Shown here: positions 9,309 through 18,431 of the stretch, in pieces
How positions within the stretch are numbered: position 1 is the first letter of the stretch
How the letters are laid out: every line of letters begins with the position of its first letter
Program-made: the position numbers and the translations under genes
From: Candidatus Nitronauta litoralis
GTDB lineage: Bacteria > Nitrospinota > Nitrospinia > Nitrospinales > Nitrospinaceae
Length of the DNA stretch: 64,000 bases
Direction of reading: 5' to 3'
NCBI GenBank assembly: GCA_015698285.1
Contig: CP048685.1
Coordinates: 1,488,001 to 1,552,000, forward strand
Notes under the pieces: generated by a model
Seen by the model: only the letters and a program-made list of their open reading frames with translations
Database searches by the model: none
Told to the model about the DNA's origin: nothing

Positions 9309-10206
9309 GAGCCCCCTCCGATTCTCTGATCGTCTGGATAAAATGACCGGGGCATTCCTGGGCACAAATCATACATCCCTTGCAATGTTCATAGTCAATC
9401 TGCGGGCGTCCGTCCTCATCAATTTTTATAGTTCCCTCGGGGCAACGTGCATAACAAATAAGGCACTTGTTGCAATGATCGTAATCGATTTTGGGTCGTT
9501 GCATTCTCCAGTTTCCAGTTTTCCTCAAGGCCATATTTCCCGGTGCTAAAATTATGGGGGCCGCTTCATGAACAGGGGTTTGTTTTAATTCAATCAGAGG
9601 ACTTGAGGCCAGGGCTTTTATAGGTTTTTCTGGGATGGTGCAAGGAGAAAGGGAGTGAAAAATATCCTGAGTCAATTCCAGGTTTTTCTGAAGCGTTTCA
9701 GGTTTGAGGCTTTGGCCCAATTCCATTTTTACAGCCTCTAATAAATCTTTTAAATCAATATTTCCAAGAATCCGGGCTCCGGCAGTTGCCAGAGCGGTAC
9801 TTAAAATATGACCTTTGCCGAGAAAATTCTGGCACCGGTCCGTTAGATCCAATATCAGAGGGGCCGCAGGAAATGGGAATTGCTTTTGTATCTGTTCGGT
9901 ACTCTTTGTGGAATTGACGAAAACGATCGTTGACTCATCAGCTCCGCATAGAGGTGCCACCTGGGAATCGTTTAAAAGAGTTTCATCTCCAATTAACAGG
10001 AGATTGGGATTGGAAATGGGACCGCGTTCCAGAATTGGGGTTGGAGATATCCGGGTGAAAGCGACGATGGGAGCGCCGCGCCGTTCTGCGCCATACAGGG
10101 GAAAGTCTTGTGCCTGGAATCCGGAATTAAAAGCGGCACTACCAAGAATCTGGCTCGCCGTTTTTATTCCCTGTCCTCCACGTCCATGGAATCTTACCTG
10201 GATCAT
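9301..10206 (-). CDS. 2-oxoacid:ferredoxin oxidoreductase, fused gamma-delta subunit
   Basis: 301 residues joining two subunits. Residues 1-180 are the gamma domain (IQVRFHGRGGQGIKTASQIL, then FPLYGAERRGAPIVAFTRIS), which binds CoA and contacts the catalytic core. After a linker of about 50 residues, residues 235-295 are a delta-type ferredoxin domain with two clusters, CNKCLICYARCPEG and CKGCMICAQECPGH, which pass electrons out to ferredoxin. Many bacteria keep gamma and delta separate. A 200-bp spacer separates this gene from NfnB upstream, so a promoter of its own is possible. Fused forms occur in other phyla, so the fusion is notable but not unique. Confidence 0.9.
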   Translation of the reverse strand: MIQVRFHGRGGQGIKTASQILGSAAFNSGFQAQDFPLYGAERRGAPIVAFTRISPTPILERGPISNPNLLLIGDETLLNDSQVAPLCGADESTIVFVNSTKSTEQIQKQFPFPAAPLILDLTDRCQNFLGKGHILSTALATAGARILGNIDLKDLLEAVKMELGQSLKPETLQKNLELTQDIFHSLSPCTIPEKPIKALASSPLIELKQTPVHEAAPIILAPGNMALRKTGNWRMQRPKIDYDHCNKCLICYARCPEGTIKIDEDGRPQIDYEHCKGCMICAQECPGHFIQTIRESEGAHE

Positions 10207-10406
10207 GGCTCACCTCCATACTTAAATATATGATCAAAATACTGCTACAGCAAGGAAGCTGAAAATATTCTTCGAAATTAATGTGAAAAACATTAAAAGT
10301 TTTAAAAGGCCATTATTGTCTGTTCAAGTTAACTGCATGCAATGGGTCGCACACGTCATTTTCATTCCAGTTACAAGCTCTTCCGTGGCCTTGAATTTTT
10401 AATTCG

Positions 10407-11816
10407 CTATTCAGATGACATGAGAAACTGATGAATCCCTTGAGCGGCTTTTTTACCGGCTCCCATTGCAGAAATAACGGTGGCCGCTCCTGTCACGATG
10501 TCTCCTCCAGCAAACACACCCGGTTTTGAAGTGGCATTCAGAGTTTCGTCAGCCAGTTCTATGTGTCCCTGGGAATCGGTTTTCATGTCGGAAGTACTTT
10601 TAGCTATCAGAGGATTCACCCCGTTGCCTAATGCGATAATGACTGCATCAACTGGAAGATTAAATTCACTTCCTGGCACCGGTACAGGGGAACGTCGACC
10701 GGAAGCATCCGGTTCACCCAGCGTCATCTTCTGGCAAAGCAGTTGTCCAACCCACCCATTCTCCCCCTGGATTTGAAGAGGACTTGATAAAAACTGAAAC
10801 TCAACCCCTTCGGCCAGTGCATGGTTTATTTCTTCGCTTCGGGCAGGCATTTCGTTTTCAGAGCGACGGTATAACACGATGACACGTTTGGTTGACGGTA
10901 ATCGCAATGCCGTTCGCGCTGCATCAAGTGCCGTATTGCCTCCACCAATCACAGCCAGTACTTCATGATGGTGGAGCGGGGTATCGAATTCTGGAAATTC
11001 CCAGGCGTGCATTAAATTGATTCGGGTAAGAAACTCATTGGCGGAGTACACCCCATTTAAGTTCTCTCCCGGAATTCCCAAAAAGTAGGGAAGACCTGCA
11101 CCAGTGCCAACGAAGACTGCATCGAACCCATCCTCTGACATCAACTCATCCAGAGATTTAATGTTTCCGATTAAATAATTAACCTCAATTTTGATTCCCA
11201 GCTGTTCAAGATATTTCAATTCATGTTCAATAATTTCCTTGGGTAATCGAAAATTGGGGATTCCATAAAACAACACCCCTCCCGGTTGGTGTAAGGCTTC
11301 GAAAATAACAACCTCATGGCCAAGTTTCGCCAGATCCCCGGCAGCAGTAAGTCCCGCAGGGCCCGATCCGACAATCGCAACCCGTTTTCCGGTTGGGGTA
11401 GGGTGAATGAGTGTTTCAGGCTTACCTTCCGTAATCTTCCGTGCGTAGTCCGAAACAAACCGTTCCAACTGACCGATGGCCAGAGGCTCTCCTTTAATTC
11501 CAATCACGCAATGTTTTTCACATTGATCTTCCTGAGGGCACACCCGCCCGGTGATACCCGGCAGGGAATTGGTTTCCTTTATTTTTTCTGCCGCTTCCAC
11601 AAATTTCCCTTCGCTTACTAGTCGGATAAAATCGGGAATTTGCACATGGACCGGGCAACCCAAAACGCATTTGGGTTTTTTACACTGAATACACCGGGAT
11701 GCTTCCAGTTGAGCCATTGCTGGTGTGTAGCCCAGGTTTACTTCATCAAAACTGTGCCGACGTTGCCCGGGATCCCGTTCCAATGGGGGTGTTCGTGGTT
11801 GTTTGGAACCTGACAT
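10407..11816 (-). CDS. nfnB: NfnB / GltD-like NADPH oxidoreductase subunit
   Basis: 469 residues of the glutamate-synthase-small-subunit family. An N-terminal Fe-S domain shows CIQCKKPKCVLGCPVHVQIP and CPQEDQCEKHC (two [4Fe-4S] clusters). An FAD site shows VAIVGSGPAGLTAAGDLAKLG and an NADPH site shows VLAVIGGGNTALDAARTA; the C-terminus carries GVFAGGDIVTGAATVISAMG. Because an NfnA-type partner lies 18 bp upstream and no glutamate synthase large subunit is present, the likely role is the large subunit of the electron-bifurcating NADH-dependent ferredoxin:NADP oxidoreductase. That would link the ferredoxin made by the neighbouring 2-oxoacid enzyme with NADH and NADPH. A stand-alone GltA/GltD function or sulfide dehydrogenase is the alternative. 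Confidence 0.88.
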   Translation of the reverse strand: MSGSKQPRTPPLERDPGQRRHSFDEVNLGYTPAMAQLEASRCIQCKKPKCVLGCPVHVQIPDFIRLVSEGKFVEAAEKIKETNSLPGITGRVCPQEDQCEKHCVIGIKGEPLAIGQLERFVSDYARKITEGKPETLIHPTPTGKRVAIVGSGPAGLTAAGDLAKLGHEVVIFEALHQPGGVLFYGIPNFRLPKEIIEHELKYLEQLGIKIEVNYLIGNIKSLDELMSEDGFDAVFVGTGAGLPYFLGIPGENLNGVYSANEFLTRINLMHAWEFPEFDTPLHHHEVLAVIGGGNTALDAARTALRLPSTKRVIVLYRRSENEMPARSEEINHALAEGVEFQFLSSPLQIQGENGWVGQLLCQKMTLGEPDASGRRSPVPVPGSEFNLPVDAVIIALGNGVNPLIAKSTSDMKTDSQGHIELADETLNATSKPGVFAGGDIVTGAATVISAMGAGKKAAQGIHQFLMSSE

Positions 11817-11834
11817 AACGCGCCTCTGGCTGAT

Positions 11835-12701
11835 TTATCCAATTTCCGGAGTTTCAGAAAGCCTGCAAAGGTCACCATGCTCCTGCTGGTAATGCTCGCT
11901 GGCTTCACGTTCCTCCATGGTATACGTTTTCATTCGGTTGATTACCCCATCAAAGTCAACTTCATGCGCATCGAACTCAGGACCATCCACGCATGCAAAT
12001 TTCATTTCCCCTCCGACCGTTACTCGGCACGCTCCACACATCCCGGTACCATCGACCATAAGGGGGTTCATACTGGCAAGCGTTTTAATTTGGCGGGACC
12101 GGGTCAAATCGGCGACAGCTTTCATCATGACAAGCGGTCCAACGGCAATCACTCGATGAATCGTCTCATGACTGGCCATGATCGAGCGCAACTCATCAGT
12201 GACAAATCCTTTGGTTCCAGAACTACCGTCATTGGTTACCAGTCGTACTTCCGAGGAAACCTGTTTCATCTCATCAAGCAGGACCAGATGATTTTGAGTT
12301 TTCGCACCTAAAATAGAAATTGTATGGTTTCCGGCTTTGGTAAGAGATTTTGCAATAGGGTGGATGGCAGCAATCCCTGTACCGCCACCTACAAGAACAA
12401 CCCGGCCAAAATTGTCAATCTTCGTAGGGTTTCCCAAAGGACCGACGATATCAAGAATGGATTGTCCCTTATCCATTGAAGCCATCTGGAGAGAGGACTT
12501 TCCAACAACATGAATGAATACCGTGATTGAGCCGGAAGTCATGTTCCAGTCACAAAGGGTAAGAGGAATCCGTTCACCGTGTTCATCCAGACGTAAAATT
12601 ATGAATTGTCCGGGCCGTGCTTTTTTAGCAATCAGGGGTGCCTGGATATCGAATCTATAATTGTCGGATCCCTCATGAGATTTGTTGAGTATTTCAAACA
12701 T
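11835..12701 (-). CDS. nfnA: NfnA / dihydroorotate-dehydrogenase electron-transfer-like subunit
   Basis: 288 residues. A ferredoxin-reductase-type beta-barrel (1-100, with RPGQFIILRLDEHGERIPLTL for FAD) is followed by a NAD-binding domain (VVLVGGGTGIAAIHPIAKSL) and a C-terminal [2Fe-2S] site DGTGMCGACRVTVGGEMKFAC. The aspartate at the start of this motif is the unusual fourth cluster ligand known from Nfn complexes. First gene of the minus-strand series, divergent from the GTPase gene across a 296-bp region. It pairs with NfnB. The family is also called sulfide dehydrogenase subunit beta, but the neighbours favour bifurcating transhydrogenase. Confidence 0.88.
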   Translation of the reverse strand: MFEILNKSHEGSDNYRFDIQAPLIAKKARPGQFIILRLDEHGERIPLTLCDWNMTSGSITVFIHVVGKSSLQMASMDKGQSILDIVGPLGNPTKIDNFGRVVLVGGGTGIAAIHPIAKSLTKAGNHTISILGAKTQNHLVLLDEMKQVSSEVRLVTNDGSSGTKGFVTDELRSIMASHETIHRVIAVGPLVMMKAVADLTRSRQIKTLASMNPLMVDGTGMCGACRVTVGGEMKFACVDGPEFDAHEVDFDGVINRMKTYTMEEREASEHYQQEHGDLCRLSETPEIG

Positions 12702-12997
12702 AATTTTTTAACCTAAATAGACTCTACTAATATATAAGATCAGTATTGCCTTTTGTAAATTTTGTAGTCTCAATAATCTAAAAAATTTCTGAAATTGATT
12801 GGGATTTTGATATTCAAGATTAAAATTTTTTCCCGAGTCCTGTTTTGAAGCACTGCCCTCGAAGAGTAAAGTTTTCATGAGATTTTATTCGGAAATTATA
12901 AAGACCATGCAAGTTGCTTAAGGGAATGCAGGAGGCGTAAAATAAGTAGATATCATGCAACCTGATTAATTAATCATTTGCAAAAAAAGGAGGAAAG
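12702..12997. promoter_or_regulatory. Divergent promoter region nfnA / GTPase
   Basis: 296 bp of AT-rich sequence between two divergent genes. It must contain both promoters, but I see no single convincing -35/-10 pair or palindrome. The only clear element is the AAAGGAGGAAAG ribosome site just before the GTPase ATG at 12998. Confidence 0.4.
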
Positions 12998-14329
12998 ATG
13001 AATTCTCCTGCAAGAAAAAACATAGTCATTATGGGGGCGGCTGGGAGGGATTTTCATACCTTTAACGTCCGCTTCCGTGACAACCCTGGATATAAGGTTG
13101 TTGCCTTCACGGCAACTCAGATACCGGGTATAGAAAAAAAGATTTACCCCGCAAGTCTTGCAGGTTCTCTCTATCCTGATGGAATCCCCATTAGACCTGA
13201 AAGCGAATTAACGGAAATCATAAAACAGGAAAAGGTGAATAGTGTGGTTTTTGCCTACAGCGATGTTTCGCATGCTTATGTAATGGATAAAGCATCCCGC
13301 ATACTGGCAGCTGGCGCAGACTTTTGCCTGTTTGGGCCTGCAGATTCCATGATCGCCTCTTGCAAACCCATTGTCTCGGTCTGTGCGGTAAGGACTGGAT
13401 GTGGCAAATCCCAAACCTCACGAAAAATTGCCCGGATCCTGCGAGACAAGGGAAAACGTGTTGCTGTCGTGCGACATGCCATGCCATATGGAAATCTACA
13501 GAAACAAACGGTGCAAAAATATTCTGAAAAATCAGATTTAAAAAAACACGATTGTACTATTGAGGAAATGGAAGAGTACGAACCTTATATTGACCTGGGC
13601 TTGACCGTTTTCGCTGGTGTGGATTATGAAAAAATACTGCGCGAAGCTGAACAGGAGGCAGATATCATCATCTGGGATGGGGGTAATAACGACTTCTCCT
13701 TTTATCAACCTGATCTCGAAATTGTAGTGGTTGACCCCCATCGTGTTGGGGATGAACTGGCTTATTTTCCCGGTGAAGTTAACCTGCTCAGGGCGCAGGT
13801 CATCATTATCAATAAAATTGATTCGGCTCGGCGGGAAGATCTCCAGCAACTCCGGAAGAACATTAAGGAAGCAAACCCGACTGCAGTCCTGATAGAGGCG
13901 AATTCCTCGCTGTTGGTAGACCGACCGGAATTGATCCAGGGTGCGCGTGTGTTGGTCATTGAAGATGGGCCTACGTTAACCCACGGCGGTATGAAATATG
14001 GTGCCGGAACCCTGGCCGCACAACGGTATGGAGCCAGTGAAATCATTGACCCACGTCCCTGGTTGCAAGGGAGTTTAAAAACAACATTTGAAACTTATCC
14101 GGAGACAGGCCCGCTTCTACCTGCAATGGGATATGATCAGCAACAACGTTCCGATCTGGAATCGACGATCAATGCTGTGCCCTGTGATTTAGTGATCATC
14201 GGAACGCCCATCGACCTAGGCAGGGTTATCAATATACAAAAACCCTCAGTAAGAGTTAATTACGATCTCGAAGAAATTGGACAGCCCGACTTGGAAACCA
14301 TACTGGAGCCATTTACCACTAGTAAATAG
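12998..14329 (+). CDS. COG2403-type predicted GTPase (cyclic 2,3-diphosphoglycerate synthetase-like)
   Basis: 443 residues with a strong ribosome site. The N-terminal ~125 residues form a Rossmann-like domain (KNIVIMGAAGRDFHTFN). Next comes a P-loop NTPase domain starting with VSVCAVRTGCGKSQTSRKIARIL and including IIWDGGNNDFSF, DPHRVGDEL and a guanine-type INKIDSA motif; the C-terminal part shows GPTLTHGGMKYGAG. Similar archaeal proteins are annotated as cyclic 2,3-diphosphoglycerate synthetase, a product not expected here. The reaction is therefore unknown. It lies 83 bp before carbamate kinase in the same direction, so a role with carbamoyl phosphate or nitrogen metabolism is an inference from context only. 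Confidence 0.75.
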   Translation: MNSPARKNIVIMGAAGRDFHTFNVRFRDNPGYKVVAFTATQIPGIEKKIYPASLAGSLYPDGIPIRPESELTEIIKQEKVNSVVFAYSDVSHAYVMDKASRILAAGADFCLFGPADSMIASCKPIVSVCAVRTGCGKSQTSRKIARILRDKGKRVAVVRHAMPYGNLQKQTVQKYSEKSDLKKHDCTIEEMEEYEPYIDLGLTVFAGVDYEKILREAEQEADIIIWDGGNNDFSFYQPDLEIVVVDPHRVGDELAYFPGEVNLLRAQVIIINKIDSARREDLQQLRKNIKEANPTAVLIEANSSLLVDRPELIQGARVLVIEDGPTLTHGGMKYGAGTLAAQRYGASEIIDPRPWLQGSLKTTFETYPETGPLLPAMGYDQQQRSDLESTINAVPCDLVIIGTPIDLGRVINIQKPSVRVNYDLEEIGQPDLETILEPFTTSK

Positions 14330-14412
14330 CGGCCTGGAAAACTTTATTTATGATTGGAATCGTGTAATCATTTCTCGGTTTACTTTTTGAATATTCTTTT
14401 AAGGGATCTTTC

Positions 14413-15378
14413 GTGAGTCCATCATCTCCACGGCCGGGTTTGTTGATTTCCCTGGGAGGGAACGCCCTGAACGTTCCCGATTCACCTCACCCCCATCAAA
14501 AAGAAGAATTCATTGTTGCCAGAAAAAGTTTGGAAGGGGTAGTCACTCTTTTAGAGCGTGGATACGAGAAAATTGTATTGTGTCACGGTAACGGACCGCA
14601 AGTGGGCCAAATTTTTATGCAACAGGAATTGACCCGGCACGAATTCCCCCGCCAGGTCACTCTGGATGTTTGTGTCGCTGATAGTCAGGGACGCATTGGA
14701 TATATTATCCAGAATGTACTGGACAATCTGTGCAGAGAACGCGGAGTGGATAGAAAAGCCTTTGCTGTGATCACGCAAGTGGAAGTCGCCAATAACGATC
14801 CCGCATTTACCCATCCCCTTAAACCAATCGGTTTGTTTTATTCTCAGGAAGAAGCCGAAAAATTGAAAAAAGAAAACGATTGGCAAATGGTTGAAGACTC
14901 GGGAAGAGGCTATCGTCGTGTGGTGCCTTCTCCCCAGCCCTTAGGCCTGGTTGAAGAGGAATTCTTTAAGACGATTCTGGATCAGGGGTATATCCTGATT
15001 GGTGGTGGGGGTGGGGGCATTCCGGTAATCCGTCAAGTAGATGGACAGTTTTATGGGGTTGAAGGAGTCATTGACAAAGATCACACAAGCGCGTTGATGG
15101 CAACAAAGTTGGGGCTTGATATTCTGGTTATTTTGACTTCGGTCGAACATGTTTTTCTTGATTTTAAATCCCCTTCCAGAAAAGCTATTTCCAGAACGAC
15201 CCGGGTTGAAATGGAAAACTGGTTGAAACATGGAGAATTTGCAGAAGGAAGCATGAAACCAAAAGTCGAAGCTGCACTAAAATTTCTGGACCAGGGAGGC
15301 CAGAAAGTCATTATTGCCCATTTGTTCCATCTGGTTCCTGCACTGGAGGGTAAAACCGGTACTCATATCAGGGGATAA
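14413..15378 (+). CDS. arcC: Carbamate kinase
   Basis: 321 residues of the amino-acid kinase fold. It makes ATP + carbamate from carbamoyl phosphate + ADP (or the reverse) in the cytoplasm. Signatures: LLISLGGNALN at the N-terminus, CHGNGPQVGQIF, ADSQGRIGYIIQN, the RRVVPSPQPLGLVE loop that follows the phosphate site, GGGGGGIPV, and GVIDKDHTSALMA. Length is normal (310-315). The start is GTG 14413 after AAGGGA. No ornithine or other carbamoyltransferase is in the window, so the source of carbamoyl phosphate is not visible; the gene upstream (GTPase) is probably co-transcribed. Confidence 0.95.
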   Translation: MSPSSPRPGLLISLGGNALNVPDSPHPHQKEEFIVARKSLEGVVTLLERGYEKIVLCHGNGPQVGQIFMQQELTRHEFPRQVTLDVCVADSQGRIGYIIQNVLDNLCRERGVDRKAFAVITQVEVANNDPAFTHPLKPIGLFYSQEEAEKLKKENDWQMVEDSGRGYRRVVPSPQPLGLVEEEFFKTILDQGYILIGGGGGGIPVIRQVDGQFYGVEGVIDKDHTSALMATKLGLDILVILTSVEHVFLDFKSPSRKAISRTTRVEMENWLKHGEFAEGSMKPKVEAALKFLDQGGQKVIIAHLFHLVPALEGKTGTHIRG

Positions 15379-15423
15379 AAGTTTTCGGCGGAAAGTTTAT
15401 CGAGTATTGGTGCAACATTTTAA

Positions 15424-16029
15424 TTATTTCTTTAAGTCTCTTACCGCACGGACTCCGCCATTATTACATAGATCAAAATGACGTAAGTTAATGTGTCCTT
15501 TTACAAAATAAAGGGACTTGGCGCAGCATTCCGATAGCTTTGTCTTTCCACATTCATTGCTCCAGTACCAGTAAGCGGCGCCATCTGAAAATTTATCATC
15601 CAATGCCAGTGGGTACTCGGGATTTTTATCCCAGGCTAAAACACCCTCGCGAGAGGTATCATATATGGTTAGTAATTCCTTGATGGTTGGCAGACGCCAG
15701 TCAGAAAATCCCGCCGTATTCAAATTTTCAACATACTGGACTGCCTCAGGCCAGGTGAGACATTTGTTGAGGTCCGCATAGCTGTCCTTTTGGGTCCAAA
15801 TTAATCCGGACTCCGGGTCTGTAATGGTTCCGTTTCTATTATCGACCAATTTTGATGGGGCTTTGGATTCAGGCCGTGGTTCGACGTATGGGGGAGCTTC
15901 ATATGGGGCGGATGGAGTGCAATCCATAGTTTCGTCTGAATAAGAGATGTTGACGGTCTGAAAAGATAGCAACACCGCAATCGCCGGAATAGAAAAATAT
16001 TTCATGGAACCTGCTTTACGGAGACTCAT
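15424..16029 (-). CDS. Exported DUF1566 (Lcl C-terminal-like) protein
   Basis: About 201 residues. An N-terminal signal peptide (hydrophobic IPAIAVLLSFQTVNISYS) is followed by a proline-rich linker and a DUF1566 domain starting NRNGTITDPESGLIWT and containing WPEAVQYVENLN, FSDWRLPTIKEL and a C-terminal VRAVRD. The domain is common in secreted bacterial proteins and its role is not known; cysteines (ECGKTKLSECC) may form disulfides. The start at ATG 16029 follows AGGGG; ATG 16005 is an alternative and still leaves a signal peptide. It lies 46 bp after the thioredoxin-like membrane gene, which could provide its disulfide handling. Confidence 0.75.
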   Translation of the reverse strand: MSLRKAGSMKYFSIPAIAVLLSFQTVNISYSDETMDCTPSAPYEAPPYVEPRPESKAPSKLVDNRNGTITDPESGLIWTQKDSYADLNKCLTWPEAVQYVENLNTAGFSDWRLPTIKELLTIYDTSREGVLAWDKNPEYPLALDDKFSDGAAYWYWSNECGKTKLSECCAKSLYFVKGHINLRHFDLCNNGGVRAVRDLKK

Positions 16030-16075
16030 CAATTTTGAACCCCTGTTTACCAGGAATAATTGTGGTGAAAAATTG

Positions 16076-17395
16076 TCAGGTCGTCTCTTTCCTGTTATCA
16101 AAATATATGATAGCAAAGGAAATGGTGATTGCGGAAATTATTAAAGCGATGGCGATCAAAGGGTTGCTCAATAACTCAGGCGCAACGACCAGTAACAACC
16201 CCAACCCAAGCATCATCAGACCTGAAACCAGTTTTAACCTTCTCCCTTCCTTTTCGCTTAACTTTCTTTTGCCCAGACTTTTTGAAAAAATCAAAACAAT
16301 CAAAGATAACGGGATAACGTAAATGATATTGTAAAGCACCAGGTATGCATAATACCCAAGTGAGGATTGACTGTTTAACGTGAGAATTCTTGTAAAAATC
16401 ATGGGGAAGCCCGCAGTGCAGAGTAACTCATAGGAATTAGCTACAAGGGCCAGCACGCTGGTCCCAAAAATAACAGTGGGAAGAGAGGGTTCGTTTATCA
16501 GGTTTCTTATCCTTGCGTAAAGACCTGGTTTTGCATCGTCTGGAATCGTTAGGGAGATTCCTTTTTTAAAGAAAAAATAGTCCTTTATGTTGATTAACGA
16601 AACCGCTATGGCAAGCAAGGCTACAATCATTGTTATGATTCTTATTTCTCCCAGAAAAAGAAACATATTCAGCCAGGCCGCCATAAAAAGAAAATAAACG
16701 AAACCAGAAAAGAATACGAAAACCCCGCCAATTAGCAGCATTCTTTTTCGATCTTTTGCCTTGACCATCAGGCTTAAAAGCAATAACAAGACAAAAAAAG
16801 CACACGGATTGAATGCATCAAGTCCTGCAATGATGATGGTAAATACCGGCAAAGAGAATTGGTTTGCGTCTAATTCACCAAAAAGTGGGACAAAAATTTT
16901 AAGATCATCCTGTTCTCCATTTCCGGGCAATGGTTTTTTCCCGTAATTCCAAAGTAAATCGCGACATTCTAATAGTTGATCACGTAAGTGAGCTCCTGTG
17001 GTTGGCTCATCCACATATCCGAATTCAACCTGGCTGCAGAAAACAAATGCTGGTACCCCTCTCTGATTTTTGTTCATGGCATCCATCAACCCGGAAAAAA
17101 ACTCCGCATGTTCCCGGTTTTCGCTTATTTCGTAGGATTGGACCTCCAGCCAGTCGTAGGATTGAGCCATCTTTGAAACAAAAGGTTTGGCTTTTTTGCA
17201 ATGGGGGCATGTTTTAGACCAGAAATAATATAACTGCACCATTTCCTGACCCTGAGGTGTTATCCGGGACCATTGGGGTGGCTTGAATTCTTCAGCGGCT
17301 GAAACAGTTAATAACATCTGAGACAAAACAAAGAACATAACCCCGATTGACAGCTTTATTTTGTTTTCCCTTTCCAGGATGGGAAAAATCCGCAT
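16076..17395 (-). CDS. Thioredoxin-domain / CcdA-DsbD-like membrane protein
   Basis: 439 residues. After an N-terminal membrane/signal segment (IGVMFFVLSQMLLTVSA), a periplasmic thioredoxin-like domain carries the redox motif WSKTCPHCKKAKPF (about residues 70-80). Roughly residues 190-435 form a polytopic membrane domain with AGLDAFNPCAFFVLLLLLSL, a conserved Pro-Cys like that of DsbD/CcdA, and a second cysteine in SYELLCTAGFPMIF. The likely job is passing electrons across the membrane to reduce periplasmic disulfides. The domain order is thioredoxin first, the reverse of a CcdA plus C-terminal thioredoxin arrangement. I chose ATG 17395; a TTG start at 17437 is possible. Confidence 0.78.
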   Translation of the reverse strand: MRIFPILERENKIKLSIGVMFFVLSQMLLTVSAAEEFKPPQWSRITPQGQEMVQLYYFWSKTCPHCKKAKPFVSKMAQSYDWLEVQSYEISENREHAEFFSGLMDAMNKNQRGVPAFVFCSQVEFGYVDEPTTGAHLRDQLLECRDLLWNYGKKPLPGNGEQDDLKIFVPLFGELDANQFSLPVFTIIIAGLDAFNPCAFFVLLLLLSLMVKAKDRKRMLLIGGVFVFFSGFVYFLFMAAWLNMFLFLGEIRIITMIVALLAIAVSLINIKDYFFFKKGISLTIPDDAKPGLYARIRNLINEPSLPTVIFGTSVLALVANSYELLCTAGFPMIFTRILTLNSQSSLGYYAYLVLYNIIYVIPLSLIVLIFSKSLGKRKLSEKEGRRLKLVSGLMMLGLGLLLVVAPELLSNPLIAIALIISAITISFAIIYFDNRKETT

Positions 17396-17707
17396 CGGCT
17401 TCTTATGCTCCGTCAAATAATTTGTCTGCTGCAACAAAAGTGCAATCTGTTTTTCAGAAAACCAGATTTCTTATTTTAAAAAAGCATCCTCCCTATAATT
17501 ATATTTTAACAAAAATAAACCCATCTTCCGGGGCAGTATCGGGAAGAGAACAGGGCAGGATTGAGGGATTCAAGCAGGGGGCTCACCGCGACAGTGCTGG
17601 AGGGAGGTGAGTTTTGGCAGAACTTTTTAACCGATAGCGAAGAAAATAAATTACTCGGTAACTTTAATCTAAAGGAATGCTAACCATTCCATGAATGAGG
17701 TCTGGGT

Positions 17708-18331
17708 TTAAACCGGTGGGCCGGGGTTCATATTGGTAGGTCCGGAATTGTCCGCATTGACTTTGATTTGAGTTATTGTCATCGCACCTGGGGACATAGA
17801 ATCAAAAAATCCATTGGGGCCTTCTGCCGAACTTATAAAAGTGGCTCCCTTTATAAAGAATAGCCAGGCAGAGCAAGCGTCGGCCACGTCACAAGTGATT
17901 TTCAAGGACTGAGTAGACCCTGCCGGCAACTGCAGCGAGGCCTGAGTCATGCTTCCAATAATCCCTGTAGCCAAAGTGGGCCCGCCCACAAATTCTACGG
18001 TGATGGAACTATCATAACCTGTTTCTTCTATATCCAGTAAGATATCAACCAGGACTGCTTCTTCTTCCTCTTCCCCTTCCCCTCCGCTTAATCCCTCTTG
18101 TTCTTTGATTTTAATATCTTCACGGTTTTGTTCGTTGGCAGCATTGAGGTTACTGCGCTTCACATCATTTTTACTGTTTCCCAGGCCGAAGTCCTGCTCC
18201 AGTCCCTGAATCACCTCGTCAATATCCTGTGCCCATGCAGAATGCGGAAGAGAAGCCTGGAACATGGCTATGGAAAGCGTGATAACCAGGAAACCTGCAG
18301 TCAAGGCCGCTTTGAAACTATCTATTTTCAT
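17708..18331 (-). CDS. Secreted protein of unknown function
   Basis: 207 residues. A clear Sec signal peptide (AALTAGFLVITLSIAMFQASL, then AWAQD) is followed by a charged segment with an acidic patch (GGEGEEEEEAV) and a beta-rich C-terminal half. Two cysteines in ITCDVADACSAW could form a disulfide. I recognise no family. It stands alone between the SlyD gene and the thioredoxin-like gene, all on the minus strand. Confidence 0.6.
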   Translation of the reverse strand: MKIDSFKAALTAGFLVITLSIAMFQASLPHSAWAQDIDEVIQGLEQDFGLGNSKNDVKRSNLNAANEQNREDIKIKEQEGLSGGEGEEEEEAVLVDILLDIEETGYDSSITVEFVGGPTLATGIIGSMTQASLQLPAGSTQSLKITCDVADACSAWLFFIKGATFISSAEGPNGFFDSMSPGAMTITQIKVNADNSGPTNMNPGPPV

Positions 18332-18431
18332 TATTTTGATGGGAGAAAGTTTAAGAAAAGTCCATTGATTATAGCAAAATTTACTACAACCACTAAAAGA
18401 GTCAAATTAACCCGGCGAGGGGCCGAAGTTT

